Assembly (NCBI RefSeq): GCF_003383615.1
Contig: NZ_QNUL01000017.1
Span: 62,001 to 126,000, forward strand
DNA length: 64,000 nucleotides
From: Dyadobacter luteus
Lineage (GTDB): Bacteria > Bacteroidota > Bacteroidia > Cytophagales > Spirosomataceae
Reading direction: 5' to 3'
Shown here in pieces: positions 17,624 to 27,831 of this stretch. The translations under genes were made by a program, and so were the position numbers. Under the pieces are notes generated by a model. It was not told the origin of the DNA and searched no databases. It worked only from the letters and a program-made list of their open reading frames with translations. Each line of letters begins with the position of its first letter. The stretch's first letter is position 1.

Positions 17624-19264
17624 TTAAAAAGTCAGTGTTGCAGGATTGCTATCCCAGAATACCGGCTGAGCAATACTGCTCTTTTGCGTAATCGCATTGT
17701 TTCTGTTTACAACAGCTGCAGGATAGTACAGAGAGCGTACAAACGCACCAGGGCTTGCCTCCAGAGCAGGCTGCATTTTGGATGGTTTTCCGGTACGGCG
17801 ATACATGTTGTAAGCTTCTATACCGTTTCCATAAAGTGCCAGCCAGTATTCACGCGCAATCACATCCAGTTTTGCATCATTGGTAGCCGCAGCATCGTAG
17901 AGCGACAAAACCCTTGTTACATACTGATTTACTTCCTGTGCCCACACGATTGATTTGCTTGTTTCAAAAGCGGTGATTGATGCATTCTCAATCGTAGAAG
18001 TAGCAAAACTTCTTACATCGGACATGGATTTGCGTATCGCAGATTCGAGCAAAGTCTTCGGATTACCCGTCGTGCTGATCGCCAAAGCCGACTCAGCAAG
18101 CATAAAGTCTACAAAAGATGACATCATGATCGGGTGAATACCGCCACCACCTGCACCTACACCCTGTCCTACCGGACGACCGGCATCATTGTCATACAAA
18201 CCTCCCGCAGGATACAATCCCCATGCCGTACGCTTCAATCCATCTGGTGGTATACCTTCGTTACTCAAATGATCGCGTCCCCAGTAACCCACCGATGTAG
18301 GCACACAGAATACCATATCATTAGCGTAATGCGCCGGCTTCTGGTTGTTGATACAGCTCAACTCATTGGTAGTCGTTGTGTTGGTGAGCACCTGGCGGTA
18401 CATGTAGAAACGAATGCGTGGGTCAGGGAAACCTTTGCCGGCATACAGGTGCCACATGTAAAAATTCGCCTGATAATCTCCGCCACCTGTTGGTGAGTAT
18501 TGGCTTCCATAACGTGGGTGACGGCTATCGGGATTGGATAGGGAAGTACCGAATTTGAATGTAAAATTCTGTGTTCCGTCTTTGATCAGTTTGTCTTCTG
18601 CAATCAAAGTATTGATAGAAGCTGCAACCGTATTATCTGTAAGTCGCTTTGTAAAGAGCAGTTTCAACTTGATTGTTTTAGCTGCCCGTGTCCAGCTGTC
18701 AGCATTTCCACCATAGAAAAAATCGTTAGGTGTTGCAGCAGAAGTAGTGCCAAAGTTCACAATTGCATCATCAATATCTTTCATCGCCGCAGAGTATACC
18801 GTAACGGCACCATCCAGACCAGGATTAAAGTTTGAAGAATTGAGCGCTTCCGACAACGGAACATCTCCGTAGTAATCTACAAGTGTTGCCAGTGTATATC
18901 CGCGGATCACACGTGCAATTCCTGCGTGCATATTCAGGTTCGAGGATTCAGCCAGCGGGAGCAAAGTCTGTATGTCGATCAAAATGTTAGCATACGAATT
19001 AGTCCATAAGCCATCACCTCCACCCGGTGCGTAGGCATTTTCGTACAAAGCAGATCCCTGATTGAGCATCCTCGTAAGGCGCATTCCGATATCCGAAGTA
19101 CTGTTGAAGAACGTTGCGTAGTTCAATTGAATACGGTTCAGCAAAAAGTTGACATCCGTATTGCTTGTGGTTACCTCATTGGGATTATCCAGCAAGTCGA
19201 GCTTACAGGACGTGACGCACAATGCAAACATTGCGAGACACATGAATTTAAATTTCCTTATCAT
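17624..19264 (-). CDS. SusD-like_2 family outer-membrane lipoprotein
   Basis: A 546-residue surface lipoprotein partnered with the adjacent SusC transporter. The leader MIRKFKFMCLAMFALCVTSC ends at the lipidated Cys, and DLLDNPNEVTTSNTDVNFLL is the typical opening of the PF12771 branch. Helical TPR-like segments follow (for example AGIARVIRGYTLATLVDYYGDVPLSEAL), then FMLAESALA and WLALYGNGIEAYNMYRRTGKP near the C-terminus. SusD-like proteins cap the SusC barrel and bind the nutrient. The ligand is unknown. It lies 20 bp downstream of susC. Confidence 0.92.
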   Translation of the reverse strand: MIRKFKFMCLAMFALCVTSCKLDLLDNPNEVTTSNTDVNFLLNRIQLNYATFFNSTSDIGMRLTRMLNQGSALYENAYAPGGGDGLWTNSYANILIDIQTLLPLAESSNLNMHAGIARVIRGYTLATLVDYYGDVPLSEALNSSNFNPGLDGAVTVYSAAMKDIDDAIVNFGTTSAATPNDFFYGGNADSWTRAAKTIKLKLLFTKRLTDNTVAASINTLIAEDKLIKDGTQNFTFKFGTSLSNPDSRHPRYGSQYSPTGGGDYQANFYMWHLYAGKGFPDPRIRFYMYRQVLTNTTTTNELSCINNQKPAHYANDMVFCVPTSVGYWGRDHLSNEGIPPDGLKRTAWGLYPAGGLYDNDAGRPVGQGVGAGGGGIHPIMMSSFVDFMLAESALAISTTGNPKTLLESAIRKSMSDVRSFATSTIENASITAFETSKSIVWAQEVNQYVTRVLSLYDAAATNDAKLDVIAREYWLALYGNGIEAYNMYRRTGKPSKMQPALEASPGAFVRSLYYPAAVVNRNNAITQKSSIAQPVFWDSNPATLTF

Positions 19265-19284
19265 AATGATTCAGTAAGTTGCTG

Positions 19285-22200
19285 TTAAAATGATACTCTC
19301 AGCGTTCCACCCAGTCTTCTTGAACTCGGACCAGTCAGGAACTCGAAGCCAAGACCATTACCTACTCCAAGACCCAGGTTATCCGTATCGAAGTTCAGGT
19401 GTTTTTCAAAGTATAGCGCTTTGTACCACAGGTTGTTTCCTGAGAAAGAAAGCGATACTGATTTGAAAGGAGTTTTAGCCAACAAGGATTTTGGAATAGA
19501 ATACGAAAGTGAAGCTTCGCGCAAACGGATCGTCGAACCATCGTACATACGCCCTTCATCTCCGAAGAAATAATAGTTATCGAAGTACACGTTTGAAGAA
19601 GTGATCTGCGTAGTATTAGGATTTCCCTCCTGCGTTACACCAGGGAAGATGTAACCCTGAGAACGGTCAATATCCAGATCCTTCGTAAGACCACGACCCA
19701 ATAGCGAACCCGCCGTTGTGGAATACATGGCACCTCCGTGGCGGTACTCCATCATCACTGACAAGCTGAATCCTCTATAGTTGAAAGTATTGATCAATGC
19801 AGAAGTAAAGGCAGGATTAGGATCTCCCAAAATACGCGGAGAAGCTTCCTGTAGCAAATATCCATTACTTGCTATGATCGGATTACCATTCTCGTCACGG
19901 CGAATAGCAGTTCCTTTGATAATATTGAAGGGTTCACCCGGAATGGCATAATTACCCAAACCTCCACCAAAACCAGTTACCTGTACCTCATCCAAACCCT
20001 GACCTAATTCTTTCACCAAAGGTTTATTGCGGGTGTAGTTCAGGTTCATATCCCAGCTGAAACGTTCGCCGGAGATCGGAGTAGCAGTAAGACCTAGTTC
20101 TATACCATCGTTACGCAGCTTCCCAACGTTAATGGTTGTGGATGTGTATCCCGTAGAAGGATCCAATGGCGTGTTGGTAATCAGGTTACGTGTATCGCGG
20201 CGATAGATTGTAAAATCTGCCCCGATTTTATTGTTGAACAACTTCGCTTCCACACCAAACTCATATTCCGTAAGCAGTTCAGGTTTCAGATTTGGGTTAC
20301 CCAAAATATCGCTCACAGAGTGTGTGGATGATACCGTTCCCGATCTGTCTACGAATCCTCTTGCTACCTGATTCAGGATATTTCTGGTACGGTATGGACT
20401 TGGAAAACCAGCAGAAGTACCTACACCGGCTCTGAGTTTAAGGAAATTCAGCACACTGGATTCCAATGCAGGAATTGCAGAAGTCGGTACAAAAGAAACA
20501 CTACCAGATGGATAGAAAATGGTACGGTTTTCTTTCTCTACAGTAGACGTCCAATCATGACGACCCGCTACGTTAAGGAACAAATAGTTACTCACATCTG
20601 CAGTAATTTCTCCGTAGACTCCCATTCTGGTTTCTTCTATTTCATTATTAGACGCAGTACTTGTAATGAAGTTAGAATGACGCATCAGACCAAAAGCCAG
20701 CTGGTTTTCACTGGTCGTAGCTACATTGCGGAATCTGTCGTTACGAAGGTTACCTCCTATTTTTCCTGAGAAACTGAGTTTTTCACTTACATTCTTATTG
20801 TATGACAGGATCACACTATTGTCCCAGATGGTATTGCTGATATCATTGGTGCTATACCAGCCATTCACAAAATCCACACCGCCTTTGTTGTACTTGTATT
20901 CCTGATTTTCAGAATAAGTGTCCAATCCGACACGGTACAACAAAGTCAGATCTTTGGTCAGCTCGGCACGAAGCGAAGTTGAATTGAACAAACGATTCAC
21001 TTTACCAGTATTGCTGTAGTATTTCAGCATCCAGCGTGGGTTAGGAATGTCATTGCCACTACGGAAGTAAACACTTCTGTTATCTATCGGACTTTCAAAC
21101 GGCATTCCCCACAGATCCACACTCAAAGGAGTATACATCACGTTGGCCATAATAGAAGGAAAGCCCCCCAAAGTATTGTTTCCCTGCCCGGCGTTCAGAG
21201 GAGGTGAAACCTGATCCGTATTGGCAAAGCTGAAAGAGGTAATCAAACTGATTTTTTTGGTGAGCTGAGCATTGATACCCATACCGATATTCAGCTTTTT
21301 CAGGTTGTTACCTGGTATATATCCCTGCTCATTATTGTAGCCCACAGAAGCATTGTAACTCACCTTTTCACCACCACCTGATATATTCAGGGATGAATTA
21401 GAAATTAAACCTTTACGGAAAAATTTCTCAACGTTGTCTGAGTAAGGACGAAAATCATATACAGTTCCCACCAATTCAGGAAAAGCATTTTTCAAAGACG
21501 TATTCGTCAGGTAGGTAAACGGGTGTAATTGTGAACCGGCAGGAACCTCATCAAAACGCGGTCCCCAGTTGCTAAAGAAATAACCCACTGCCTGGTTGAA
21601 TCCACCTGCATATACATCCGTATAGCTGGGTAGGTGCGCCTGATTTGTAAAAACAGACTGTGCAATAGAAACCTCTGTAGGCCGGTTCTTTTGCGAACCA
21701 TTTTTAGTGGTCACCAATATCACACCGTTTCTTCCCTGGTCACCATAAAGCACAGTAGCAGCCAAACCTTTCAGTACGCTGATGTTTTCAATACTGTTTG
21801 GATCAAGATCAAGAAAACGGCTGGATGCCGATTGACCGCCACCCGTAAATCCGCCACGAGAGTTGGTATTAGAGTTAAAAGGAACACCGTCAACCACAAA
21901 CAGTGGCTGATTAGAACCCGTAATAGAAGAATATCCACGAATTACAATATTGGTTCCGGTTCCCGATACCCCTGAAGTAGAAGTAATATTTACACCCGGG
22001 ATTTTGCCCTGTAGCGTACGACCGATATCAGACTGAGGTCTGTCTTCAATCAATTTCTTGTCTACATTGGCAATGGCATAACCCAGCGCACGCTTTTCTC
22101 TCGCGATACCCTGTGCCGTTACTACCACCTCCTGCAAACTTTTGGTGTCGTTTACCAGCTTCACATCAATCACTGACCGCGATCCGATGTTCACCTCCTG

Positions 22201-22443
22201 GGTTGCACTTCCCACGAAACTGAAAATTAAAGTAGTTGATCCTGAAGGTACATCAACAGAATAGCTTCCGTCGGCACCCGTGTTGGTTCCCACACTGGTA
22301 CCCTTCACGATAATAGACACTCCGGGCAGATCGCTCCCGTCGTCTGCGGAGGTGACTTTCCCTGTCACCTTCTTTTGCTGGGCAAACACCGTCAGCCAGC
22401 AAGAGCACACCATGAGGAGGCTTAGCAGTAGATTTTTTCGCAT
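19285..22443 (-). CDS. SusC/RagA-type TonB-dependent outer-membrane transporter
   Basis: A 1052-residue transporter. A signal peptide (1-22, ending TVFAQ) is followed by a carboxypeptidase-regulatory-like domain (about 24-100, GKVTSADDGSDLPGVSI). Next come the LQEVVVTAQG segment, a plug domain with the QPLFVVDGVPF motif (about 180-190), and a large 22-strand-type barrel ending in SSRRLGGTLRVSF with a C-terminal Phe. It imports nutrients with energy from TonB-ExbBD. It heads the operon susC-susD-lipoprotein, preceded by about 370 bp of A/T-rich DNA likely to hold its promoter. No dedicated regulator is adjacent. Confidence 0.95.
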   Translation of the reverse strand: MRKNLLLSLLMVCSCWLTVFAQQKKVTGKVTSADDGSDLPGVSIIVKGTSVGTNTGADGSYSVDVPSGSTTLIFSFVGSATQEVNIGSRSVIDVKLVNDTKSLQEVVVTAQGIAREKRALGYAIANVDKKLIEDRPQSDIGRTLQGKIPGVNITSTSGVSGTGTNIVIRGYSSITGSNQPLFVVDGVPFNSNTNSRGGFTGGGQSASSRFLDLDPNSIENISVLKGLAATVLYGDQGRNGVILVTTKNGSQKNRPTEVSIAQSVFTNQAHLPSYTDVYAGGFNQAVGYFFSNWGPRFDEVPAGSQLHPFTYLTNTSLKNAFPELVGTVYDFRPYSDNVEKFFRKGLISNSSLNISGGGEKVSYNASVGYNNEQGYIPGNNLKKLNIGMGINAQLTKKISLITSFSFANTDQVSPPLNAGQGNNTLGGFPSIMANVMYTPLSVDLWGMPFESPIDNRSVYFRSGNDIPNPRWMLKYYSNTGKVNRLFNSTSLRAELTKDLTLLYRVGLDTYSENQEYKYNKGGVDFVNGWYSTNDISNTIWDNSVILSYNKNVSEKLSFSGKIGGNLRNDRFRNVATTSENQLAFGLMRHSNFITSTASNNEIEETRMGVYGEITADVSNYLFLNVAGRHDWTSTVEKENRTIFYPSGSVSFVPTSAIPALESSVLNFLKLRAGVGTSAGFPSPYRTRNILNQVARGFVDRSGTVSSTHSVSDILGNPNLKPELLTEYEFGVEAKLFNNKIGADFTIYRRDTRNLITNTPLDPSTGYTSTTINVGKLRNDGIELGLTATPISGERFSWDMNLNYTRNKPLVKELGQGLDEVQVTGFGGGLGNYAIPGEPFNIIKGTAIRRDENGNPIIASNGYLLQEASPRILGDPNPAFTSALINTFNYRGFSLSVMMEYRHGGAMYSTTAGSLLGRGLTKDLDIDRSQGYIFPGVTQEGNPNTTQITSSNVYFDNYYFFGDEGRMYDGSTIRLREASLSYSIPKSLLAKTPFKSVSLSFSGNNLWYKALYFEKHLNFDTDNLGLGVGNGLGFEFLTGPSSRRLGGTLRVSF

Positions 22444-22814
22444 GAAATTGATAGTTAGGTTCCTGGCTTTAAATAACCGTTATGCAATAATAGGAACCTT
22501 AATCTGCCTGAAGCCTTCAAAAATTAGCCAATTATAAATCAGAATTATCAACTCAAAATTTTATATTGACTTTAACTTTAGTAAATATAATTTATTCTAC
22601 ATTAATCAATTTATCAAGAATAATATTCTACTAAAATTGACATTTATGTATAATAGTAACTGTATGTTTACTGATTAAAAAAATACAATAAGTAACTGTT
22701 ATTGTGATGTTTACATTTTATTGCGATACACTTTTAAAATCCCAAAAAAAGAAGAAGGGTAAGCAATCCTACATGACTGCTTACCCTTCAATTGAATTAC
22801 AAAATTCGCCGCCT
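22444..22814. other. 371-bp intergenic region with terminator, no gene
   Basis: A very A/T-rich stretch upstream of the first susC. A terminator for the upstream phosphatase gene occupies 22754-22789. I see no promoter matching the TTTG-N19-TAnnTTTG pattern well and no plausible ORF. Confidence 0.6.
22747..22792 (-). terminator. Intrinsic terminator after phosphatase gene
   Basis: A perfect 12-bp stem GAAGGGTAAGCA/TGCTTACCCTTC closes over a 12-base loop and, on the minus strand, runs into CTTCTTTTTTT. It ends the phosphatase transcript and insulates the next SusCD operon. Confidence 0.85.
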
Positions 22815-24593
22815 TTACTTTTCGATGATCAGTTCATCTTTAACTTTACCATCCGGGTCGAGTGACCGATAGAAAAGTTTATTATCTCTGATTACAATGT
22901 GCTGGTAGAGCGGTCCGTCCGGATAACGAACTATGGCATAATCTTCATCCGGCCATTCGTCCTGCTTGCCCGGAATACTGATGGACATGGTATAAATGGT
23001 ACCTTTCGACGCTTTGTCAACAGCCTTACCTGCAAACATAGGTTTGGTTCGAAGGTAATAATGCATGTGCCCGCTCATTACCATATCAACGTGGTATTTA
23101 TCGAACAGTGAGCACCATTCACTCATAATCTCCTCGTAAGGCTCCACGAAATTGTAAGGTGGAAAATGGAACATCGCGAACTTCCATTTCGACTTGCTGT
23201 TCTTCAGCTGATTTTCAATCCAGGCTGTTTGCGCTTTTACTGGTAATGTACCGTCGATCATCAAAAACTGTGCATCTCCGTATACAAAACTATAAGTCAT
23301 TTCTTTCGGCAACTTGTCGGGACCATTTTCAGGGAGACTGAACATTTCCTGATACATCCAGGCACCTAATCCATCCTGACTGTCGTGATTACCCGGCACA
23401 GGCATCAAAGGACGTTTACTGAACACACCACCGGAATGATTCCAGAGTTCGTCCCATTCATTGCGATGCAAACCAGTTGAAACCAAATCTCCTGCTATTG
23501 AATAAAAGGCTGCGTCGGGATGTCTGTTAAATGCCTTTTGAGCCATATCACCCCATATTTTGGAATAATGCGTATCACCAAACCAGATGAATGAGAAATC
23601 CTTTTGTTTGTCGGACTCTGTACGAAAACGCTCAACTTCTGACCAGCTTCCGCCCTTTGCCCCAACGTTATACCCGTATTCGGCACCCGGTGTCAGTCCT
23701 GTTAATCTGGCCGTGAACCTTTTGACATACCGGTCATTCTGAAGCAGTCTGTCTTCCATTTCAAATACATCAGCAACAGTGGTGAGTGTATCACTTCCAC
23801 CTACTTTCCAATATTTAGCGATGCCTTCTTTCACATCCATACCTGTTCTCCACTGTACATTCACAGTAGTTTTTGGATCGGCACTCCAGGTTAGCAATAA
23901 CTGATCGGGCTTGTCGGACGATGGTGTATTCGTTTTTCTGAAAGCACCTGTGAGATGTGCTTCACGTGCGCGTCCACGAACGGTTGTGAACAAAACTTGT
24001 CCTGTAAGTTCAGCAGGCACAACGGTTAATACCAATCCATCCCAATCATGATAGGTGAAAGCCCCTTTCTGCATAACAGACAGGTTATATTCTGCCGGAT
24101 ATACATTTGAAACCTGAAGACTATCCTCCTTCTTTTGTGGCGCTACACTGATAAAATAAACAGGACGATGTTTATCAAAACCATTAATACCCAAGCCAAC
24201 TATTCCTTTATCAAAACTGCGTTGCCATACCTCGTAGGTATATTCTTCATTTTTGACAAACATATCTGTCTTTTTGAATCCGCTCTCTTCTATCCAGAAA
24301 GGCACTATTTTCTGAGCGGTATCGCGCATCAGCGAAACAGTCACCGGCACATTCACATCAAATGTCCAGAATTTAGTAGCAAGGACCTGCTTCTCCTCCG
24401 GACTCAGAAATCCGCGAATATATGCATCCGAAATCGTATCAAGTTCAGCTGCTGACAATTGCTTGTAAAGCCGCGTAACAGCATTATCAATCACATCCTT
24501 TACGGTTCCTTCTACTGGTGAGGTCTTCTTGTTGCAGGAAAGGCAAACTAAAAAAACGAGGCTGTATTTAAAAAGCAGGGTTATATGTTTCAT
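22815..24593 (-). CDS. Purple-acid-phosphatase-like metallophosphoesterase lipoprotein
   Basis: A 592-residue envelope phosphoesterase. The leader ends VCLSC, giving a lipoprotein. An N-terminal extension of about 220 residues precedes a fibronectin-like domain typical of purple acid phosphatases (DPKTTVNVQWRTG; TGLTPGAEYGYNVG). The catalytic domain follows with all metal motifs: WFGDTHY, AGDLV, PVPGNHD, FHFPPY and MSGHMHYY. Family members cleave phosphomonoesters or diesters using a di-metal centre. It lies 47 bp downstream of the PhoPQ-activated-type hydrolase gene and close to SusCD genes, which suggests extracellular release of phosphate or of a phosphorylated nutrient. The actual substrate is unknown. 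Confidence 0.88.
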   Translation of the reverse strand: MKHITLLFKYSLVFLVCLSCNKKTSPVEGTVKDVIDNAVTRLYKQLSAAELDTISDAYIRGFLSPEEKQVLATKFWTFDVNVPVTVSLMRDTAQKIVPFWIEESGFKKTDMFVKNEEYTYEVWQRSFDKGIVGLGINGFDKHRPVYFISVAPQKKEDSLQVSNVYPAEYNLSVMQKGAFTYHDWDGLVLTVVPAELTGQVLFTTVRGRAREAHLTGAFRKTNTPSSDKPDQLLLTWSADPKTTVNVQWRTGMDVKEGIAKYWKVGGSDTLTTVADVFEMEDRLLQNDRYVKRFTARLTGLTPGAEYGYNVGAKGGSWSEVERFRTESDKQKDFSFIWFGDTHYSKIWGDMAQKAFNRHPDAAFYSIAGDLVSTGLHRNEWDELWNHSGGVFSKRPLMPVPGNHDSQDGLGAWMYQEMFSLPENGPDKLPKEMTYSFVYGDAQFLMIDGTLPVKAQTAWIENQLKNSKSKWKFAMFHFPPYNFVEPYEEIMSEWCSLFDKYHVDMVMSGHMHYYLRTKPMFAGKAVDKASKGTIYTMSISIPGKQDEWPDEDYAIVRYPDGPLYQHIVIRDNKLFYRSLDPDGKVKDELIIEK

Positions 24594-24639
24594 GCTTTGA
24601 ATACTTCTTTATGGAATAAAGGGACTACTGAAAGCAAAA

Positions 24640-25998
24640 TCACAAAACCTCATTTTCATTAGCCAGAAAAACCCTGGTACTCTCTGTATAAGTCGCCCCA
24701 GCCTTATTTTTATATTTTAAATCGACATACATCGCCTTAAAACCTGACTTCGGAAAAGGCTCAACCACCTTAATGTTCGATTTATTTTTGATACCCAGAC
24801 TACGGCTTGTCCACTGGTCATTTCTCAGATCCTGGTCAGGAGAAGTAGCCGACCATAAAATCACATCCACCAGTGCATCTGACGTCGCTTTAATATCCAG
24901 CCGTATATTTTTTTTCTCTACAGATTGCTTCCAATCGCAAACAGTAAATGGTGTTTTATTAATGGTTGATCCGTAAAAAGCACTCAAAGCCTCCATGGCC
25001 TGTTGTCCGCCGCCAAGGTCATGCCCCGCATTAGGTACATAATGTAAACTGTTTTCTCCCGGAATATTTTTCAGATAATTTTTGACATTGTCCACTACCC
25101 AATATTCATCGTTCGTTCCCATGAAAATCAGTTTCGGCATCGTCAGTTTTGATCTGTATGAATAAGGATCAATCATGGCGGTTATTGCCTCTCCATCCGC
25201 AGAACCCGTAGATTGTGGAATACCCAACTTCACATAATCCTCAATCTGAATGCTGTAATCGCCCCAGGATTTGATCTGATAATCGAGACTGACCGGCATG
25301 TTCAGTATATCAATCACCATGGGAGCTATTGCGGATACCCGCTTATCGCTGGCACCAGTCAACCAGGTCGTCCAACCTCTCTTGGATGCACCTGAAACAA
25401 CAAATTCTTTTACCTCGTGGTTAAGCTTCTCTTTCGAGAATGCCTGTACAACATCCATGGCGCGAACAGCACTTTTCACCATCGGAAACAATAGTGGCCA
25501 GCTGTAATCCTTGTCCTTTTTCCAATGATGAAGCGTGTAAGAAATAAGTGCATCTTCCGTAAGATCTCCGAAGAAAGGCTGATTAGGAGTTTGCCTGAGC
25601 TGAACAACAATAGCCTCATTGGCAGCGGCGATACCTGCGAGTGAGGCAATAAGCTTATCGTCCTTTTTGCTGTTCCATTTTGGCATTTCATCCTGATTAG
25701 AACCTCCGGTGATAAAAAGCAATGCGGCATTATGCTTGTTTTCCTTTGGAACTATAACAGTCAACTGGTGCGTCCAGGTAAACTCACGCCACTTCTGAGA
25801 AGTAAGCAGGATGTTGTAAATCGTCTGATTGTCTTTGACGTATTCATCCTTCAACTCCCATTTCATGCTCTTGTCGCCATTATTCAGATAGCTTTCCAAA
25901 GCATTTTGTGGCGTGATTATCTGCGCTTGCAGATTGAAACAGTGTGTCGCTACAGATAGCAACAAGATCATTGCGAGGTTTTTAGTTTTTGTTATCAT
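24640..25998 (-). CDS. PhoPQ-activated pathogenicity-related (PqaA) family hydrolase
   Basis: A 452-residue secreted protein of PF10142. A signal peptide (about 1-27, ending FNLQAQ) is followed by an alpha/beta-hydrolase-like fold. VIVPKENKHNAALLFITGGSNQ is near the N-terminus, the nucleophile-elbow-like VSGASKRGWTTWLTG near 205, LIFMGTNDEYW near 300 with the likely acid, and VPNAGHDLGGG with the likely His. The reaction is not established for the family. I chose the ATG at 25998 because the upstream start at 26019 lies inside a palindromic repeat. It is probably co-transcribed with the downstream phosphatase. A palindrome-rich 160-bp block separates it from the susD upstream. Confidence 0.85.
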   Translation of the reverse strand: MITKTKNLAMILLLSVATHCFNLQAQIITPQNALESYLNNGDKSMKWELKDEYVKDNQTIYNILLTSQKWREFTWTHQLTVIVPKENKHNAALLFITGGSNQDEMPKWNSKKDDKLIASLAGIAAANEAIVVQLRQTPNQPFFGDLTEDALISYTLHHWKKDKDYSWPLLFPMVKSAVRAMDVVQAFSKEKLNHEVKEFVVSGASKRGWTTWLTGASDKRVSAIAPMVIDILNMPVSLDYQIKSWGDYSIQIEDYVKLGIPQSTGSADGEAITAMIDPYSYRSKLTMPKLIFMGTNDEYWVVDNVKNYLKNIPGENSLHYVPNAGHDLGGGQQAMEALSAFYGSTINKTPFTVCDWKQSVEKKNIRLDIKATSDALVDVILWSATSPDQDLRNDQWTSRSLGIKNKSNIKVVEPFPKSGFKAMYVDLKYKNKAGATYTESTRVFLANENEVL

Positions 25999-26006
25999 GG
26001 GCTGAA

Positions 26007-26165
26007 ATCCGGTCTGCATCGCTGCGCGAGGCTGAACGATTAGAGGTTGTTATTAAATTAAAAAAGATTGAAGGCTGAACGGTTAAGCGAGAAGTCGTCC
26101 CAACCGTTCAGCCCGACTGCGTCGTGCAGACCGGGTCGCGCAGACCCGGTTTGCGCAGACCGGAT
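26007..26165. repeat. Nested inverted and direct repeats (REP-like mosaic)
   Basis: The outer arms ATCCGGTCTGC (26007-26017) and GCAGACCGGAT (26155-26165) are exact reverse complements. Inside, GGCTGAACGGTT (26073-26084) pairs exactly with AACCGTTCAGCC (26102-26113) across a 17-base loop. GGCTGAAC also occurs at 26030-26037. GCAGACC is repeated three times at 14-15 bp spacing (26126, 26140, 26155). The block fills the space between a susD stop and the next gene, with no T-run, so it is more than a simple terminator. Confidence 0.65.
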
Positions 26166-26168
26166 CAC

Positions 26169-27809
26169 CTACCAGGGCTTGGTAGTCCCCTGCAATAACC
26201 AGGGTTTAGACCAGGCACTGTTCTTACCATCCGCTTCAGAATACCTGGTCACTTCCAGTTTACCGATGGCTGCGTCTGCATTGGCTTTGTTCAGATTACG
26301 CTCATCAAGCATATAGTAAAAACGCAGCGGCAATGCAGCTCTTTTGCTTTGTGGACCTGTTTTCATTTCCGGGAAACCTGTTCTGCGGTAGTCAAACCAG
26401 GCTTCGGAAGCGGAAGTCCAGCTGGCAATCCATTTTTGTTCAATGATCTGCTTCAAAGTTCCGTTGTAGGCTACAAGCGGCTGAGCCATATAGGCTGCCA
26501 AAGCTGTAGTTGTACCCCAGGTTGTAAAAGATGCCTGAATGGCGGCTTTATAGTTTGTTTCAGCATTACCCGCAGCCCATCCTTTTTGTGCAGCCTCAGC
26601 CAGTATGAAATTCACTTCCGAAGCTGACATAATTCTTGCTCTCAGCATAGCTCCTGTAGGCTGCATGTACATACTGTTTACCCACGACACGTGTGGGTTG
26701 CGCGCGCCTTGCGCTGCGGTAGGACTCATGTTATACGAAGCCCCTCCCAACAATGCCACAGGTAATCCTACATATTCAGGATCAGTATTAATTGTACCCG
26801 CAACCTTGTCCGGAGACAGATAACGTTTCCCACCTGTGATCCGGTCAGTTCCGGCTGGCAAGGTAGCATCCACCACCAATGGAATCTGCACTTTGTTTGC
26901 AAATACACCCAAACGCGGATCCTTTACAGCCTGCAGGTATTTCACGAAAGTGTCACACATTTTTATCCTGCGGTAGTTGCTGGAATCCGGATCGAAACGA
27001 ACTGCTCCAGGCCACGAGTCCGAAGCACTATTTCCTGCATAAGCCATGGAAGCATCGTCCGCAGCTGCGGTGATAATCGGGTATTGGGTAGGATTGGCGA
27101 CAATAGCCTCTATGCCCGCTTTGGCAAAATCAGGTTTTTTGGCAGACAAACGCATGTAATAGCGAAGCTTCAATGAATTCGCCAGCTTTCTCCATTTAGC
27201 AGGATTGCCCTGGTAGTAGACATCAGCACTTCCAACTGCAGCATATTCCGAAGCATTTTTAGAAAGAAGCACATTGGCTTTTTCCAGATCATTCAAAATT
27301 CCTGTATAGATATTCTCCTGAGCATCAAAAGCGGGGAAGGTATTCTCTGCTCCTCCTTCGGCGGCCTTTAAAGCATTTGTGTACGGTGCATCGCCCCACA
27401 AATCTGTGATCAATCCGAAAATCATCGATTTCATCACCAGTGCTATTCCCTGATGCATTTCGTAATTAAGCTCCACAGACCGGTCGTACACGTACTGGTT
27501 ATTACGAAGGATATCATAATAGCCCGACCAGCTGTTTTCCTGATTCCACTCATAGTCATTATGACCACCACTCCAGCCGTCCTTTTGTGTATGCTGTACA
27601 ATACCTGCAGCATCCTGATAACCCAGATTCACAATTGCACGACCGGTTTCGGTCAGTACTGTCGAAAGCACCAGACTCGGATTAGCTGTGAGCGGATTCA
27701 CTCCATTCGGGTTATCATTCAGGTCGGTGATGTCGTTGCACGAGGAAGCCACGAAAATTCCGACAATCGCGATAACAATAGATTTTATATGTAAACGATT
27801 CATAAACAA
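26169..27809 (-). CDS. SusD-like_2 family outer-membrane lipoprotein
   Basis: A 546-residue surface nutrient-binding lipoprotein of the PF12771 branch. The leader ends VASSC, then DITDLNDNPNGVNPLTANPS, the family's typical opening, followed by YQDAAGIVQHTQKDGW and the conserved helical GIALVMKSMIFGLITDLWGD segment. The C-terminal end reads SKPWLLQGTTKPW. A near-identical tail closes the SusD of the neighbouring operon, supporting duplication. It lies 22 bp downstream of its susC. The ligand is unknown. Confidence 0.93.
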   Translation of the reverse strand: MFMNRLHIKSIVIAIVGIFVASSCNDITDLNDNPNGVNPLTANPSLVLSTVLTETGRAIVNLGYQDAAGIVQHTQKDGWSGGHNDYEWNQENSWSGYYDILRNNQYVYDRSVELNYEMHQGIALVMKSMIFGLITDLWGDAPYTNALKAAEGGAENTFPAFDAQENIYTGILNDLEKANVLLSKNASEYAAVGSADVYYQGNPAKWRKLANSLKLRYYMRLSAKKPDFAKAGIEAIVANPTQYPIITAAADDASMAYAGNSASDSWPGAVRFDPDSSNYRRIKMCDTFVKYLQAVKDPRLGVFANKVQIPLVVDATLPAGTDRITGGKRYLSPDKVAGTINTDPEYVGLPVALLGGASYNMSPTAAQGARNPHVSWVNSMYMQPTGAMLRARIMSASEVNFILAEAAQKGWAAGNAETNYKAAIQASFTTWGTTTALAAYMAQPLVAYNGTLKQIIEQKWIASWTSASEAWFDYRRTGFPEMKTGPQSKRAALPLRFYYMLDERNLNKANADAAIGKLEVTRYSEADGKNSAWSKPWLLQGTTKPW

Positions 27810-27831
27810 TCAATTTTAATGTGCTTTTGTA

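Noticed and set aside
26068..26316. Plus-strand ORF across the palindromic block
   Set aside because: It runs through the inverted repeats into the antisense of susD and has no recognisable protein features.
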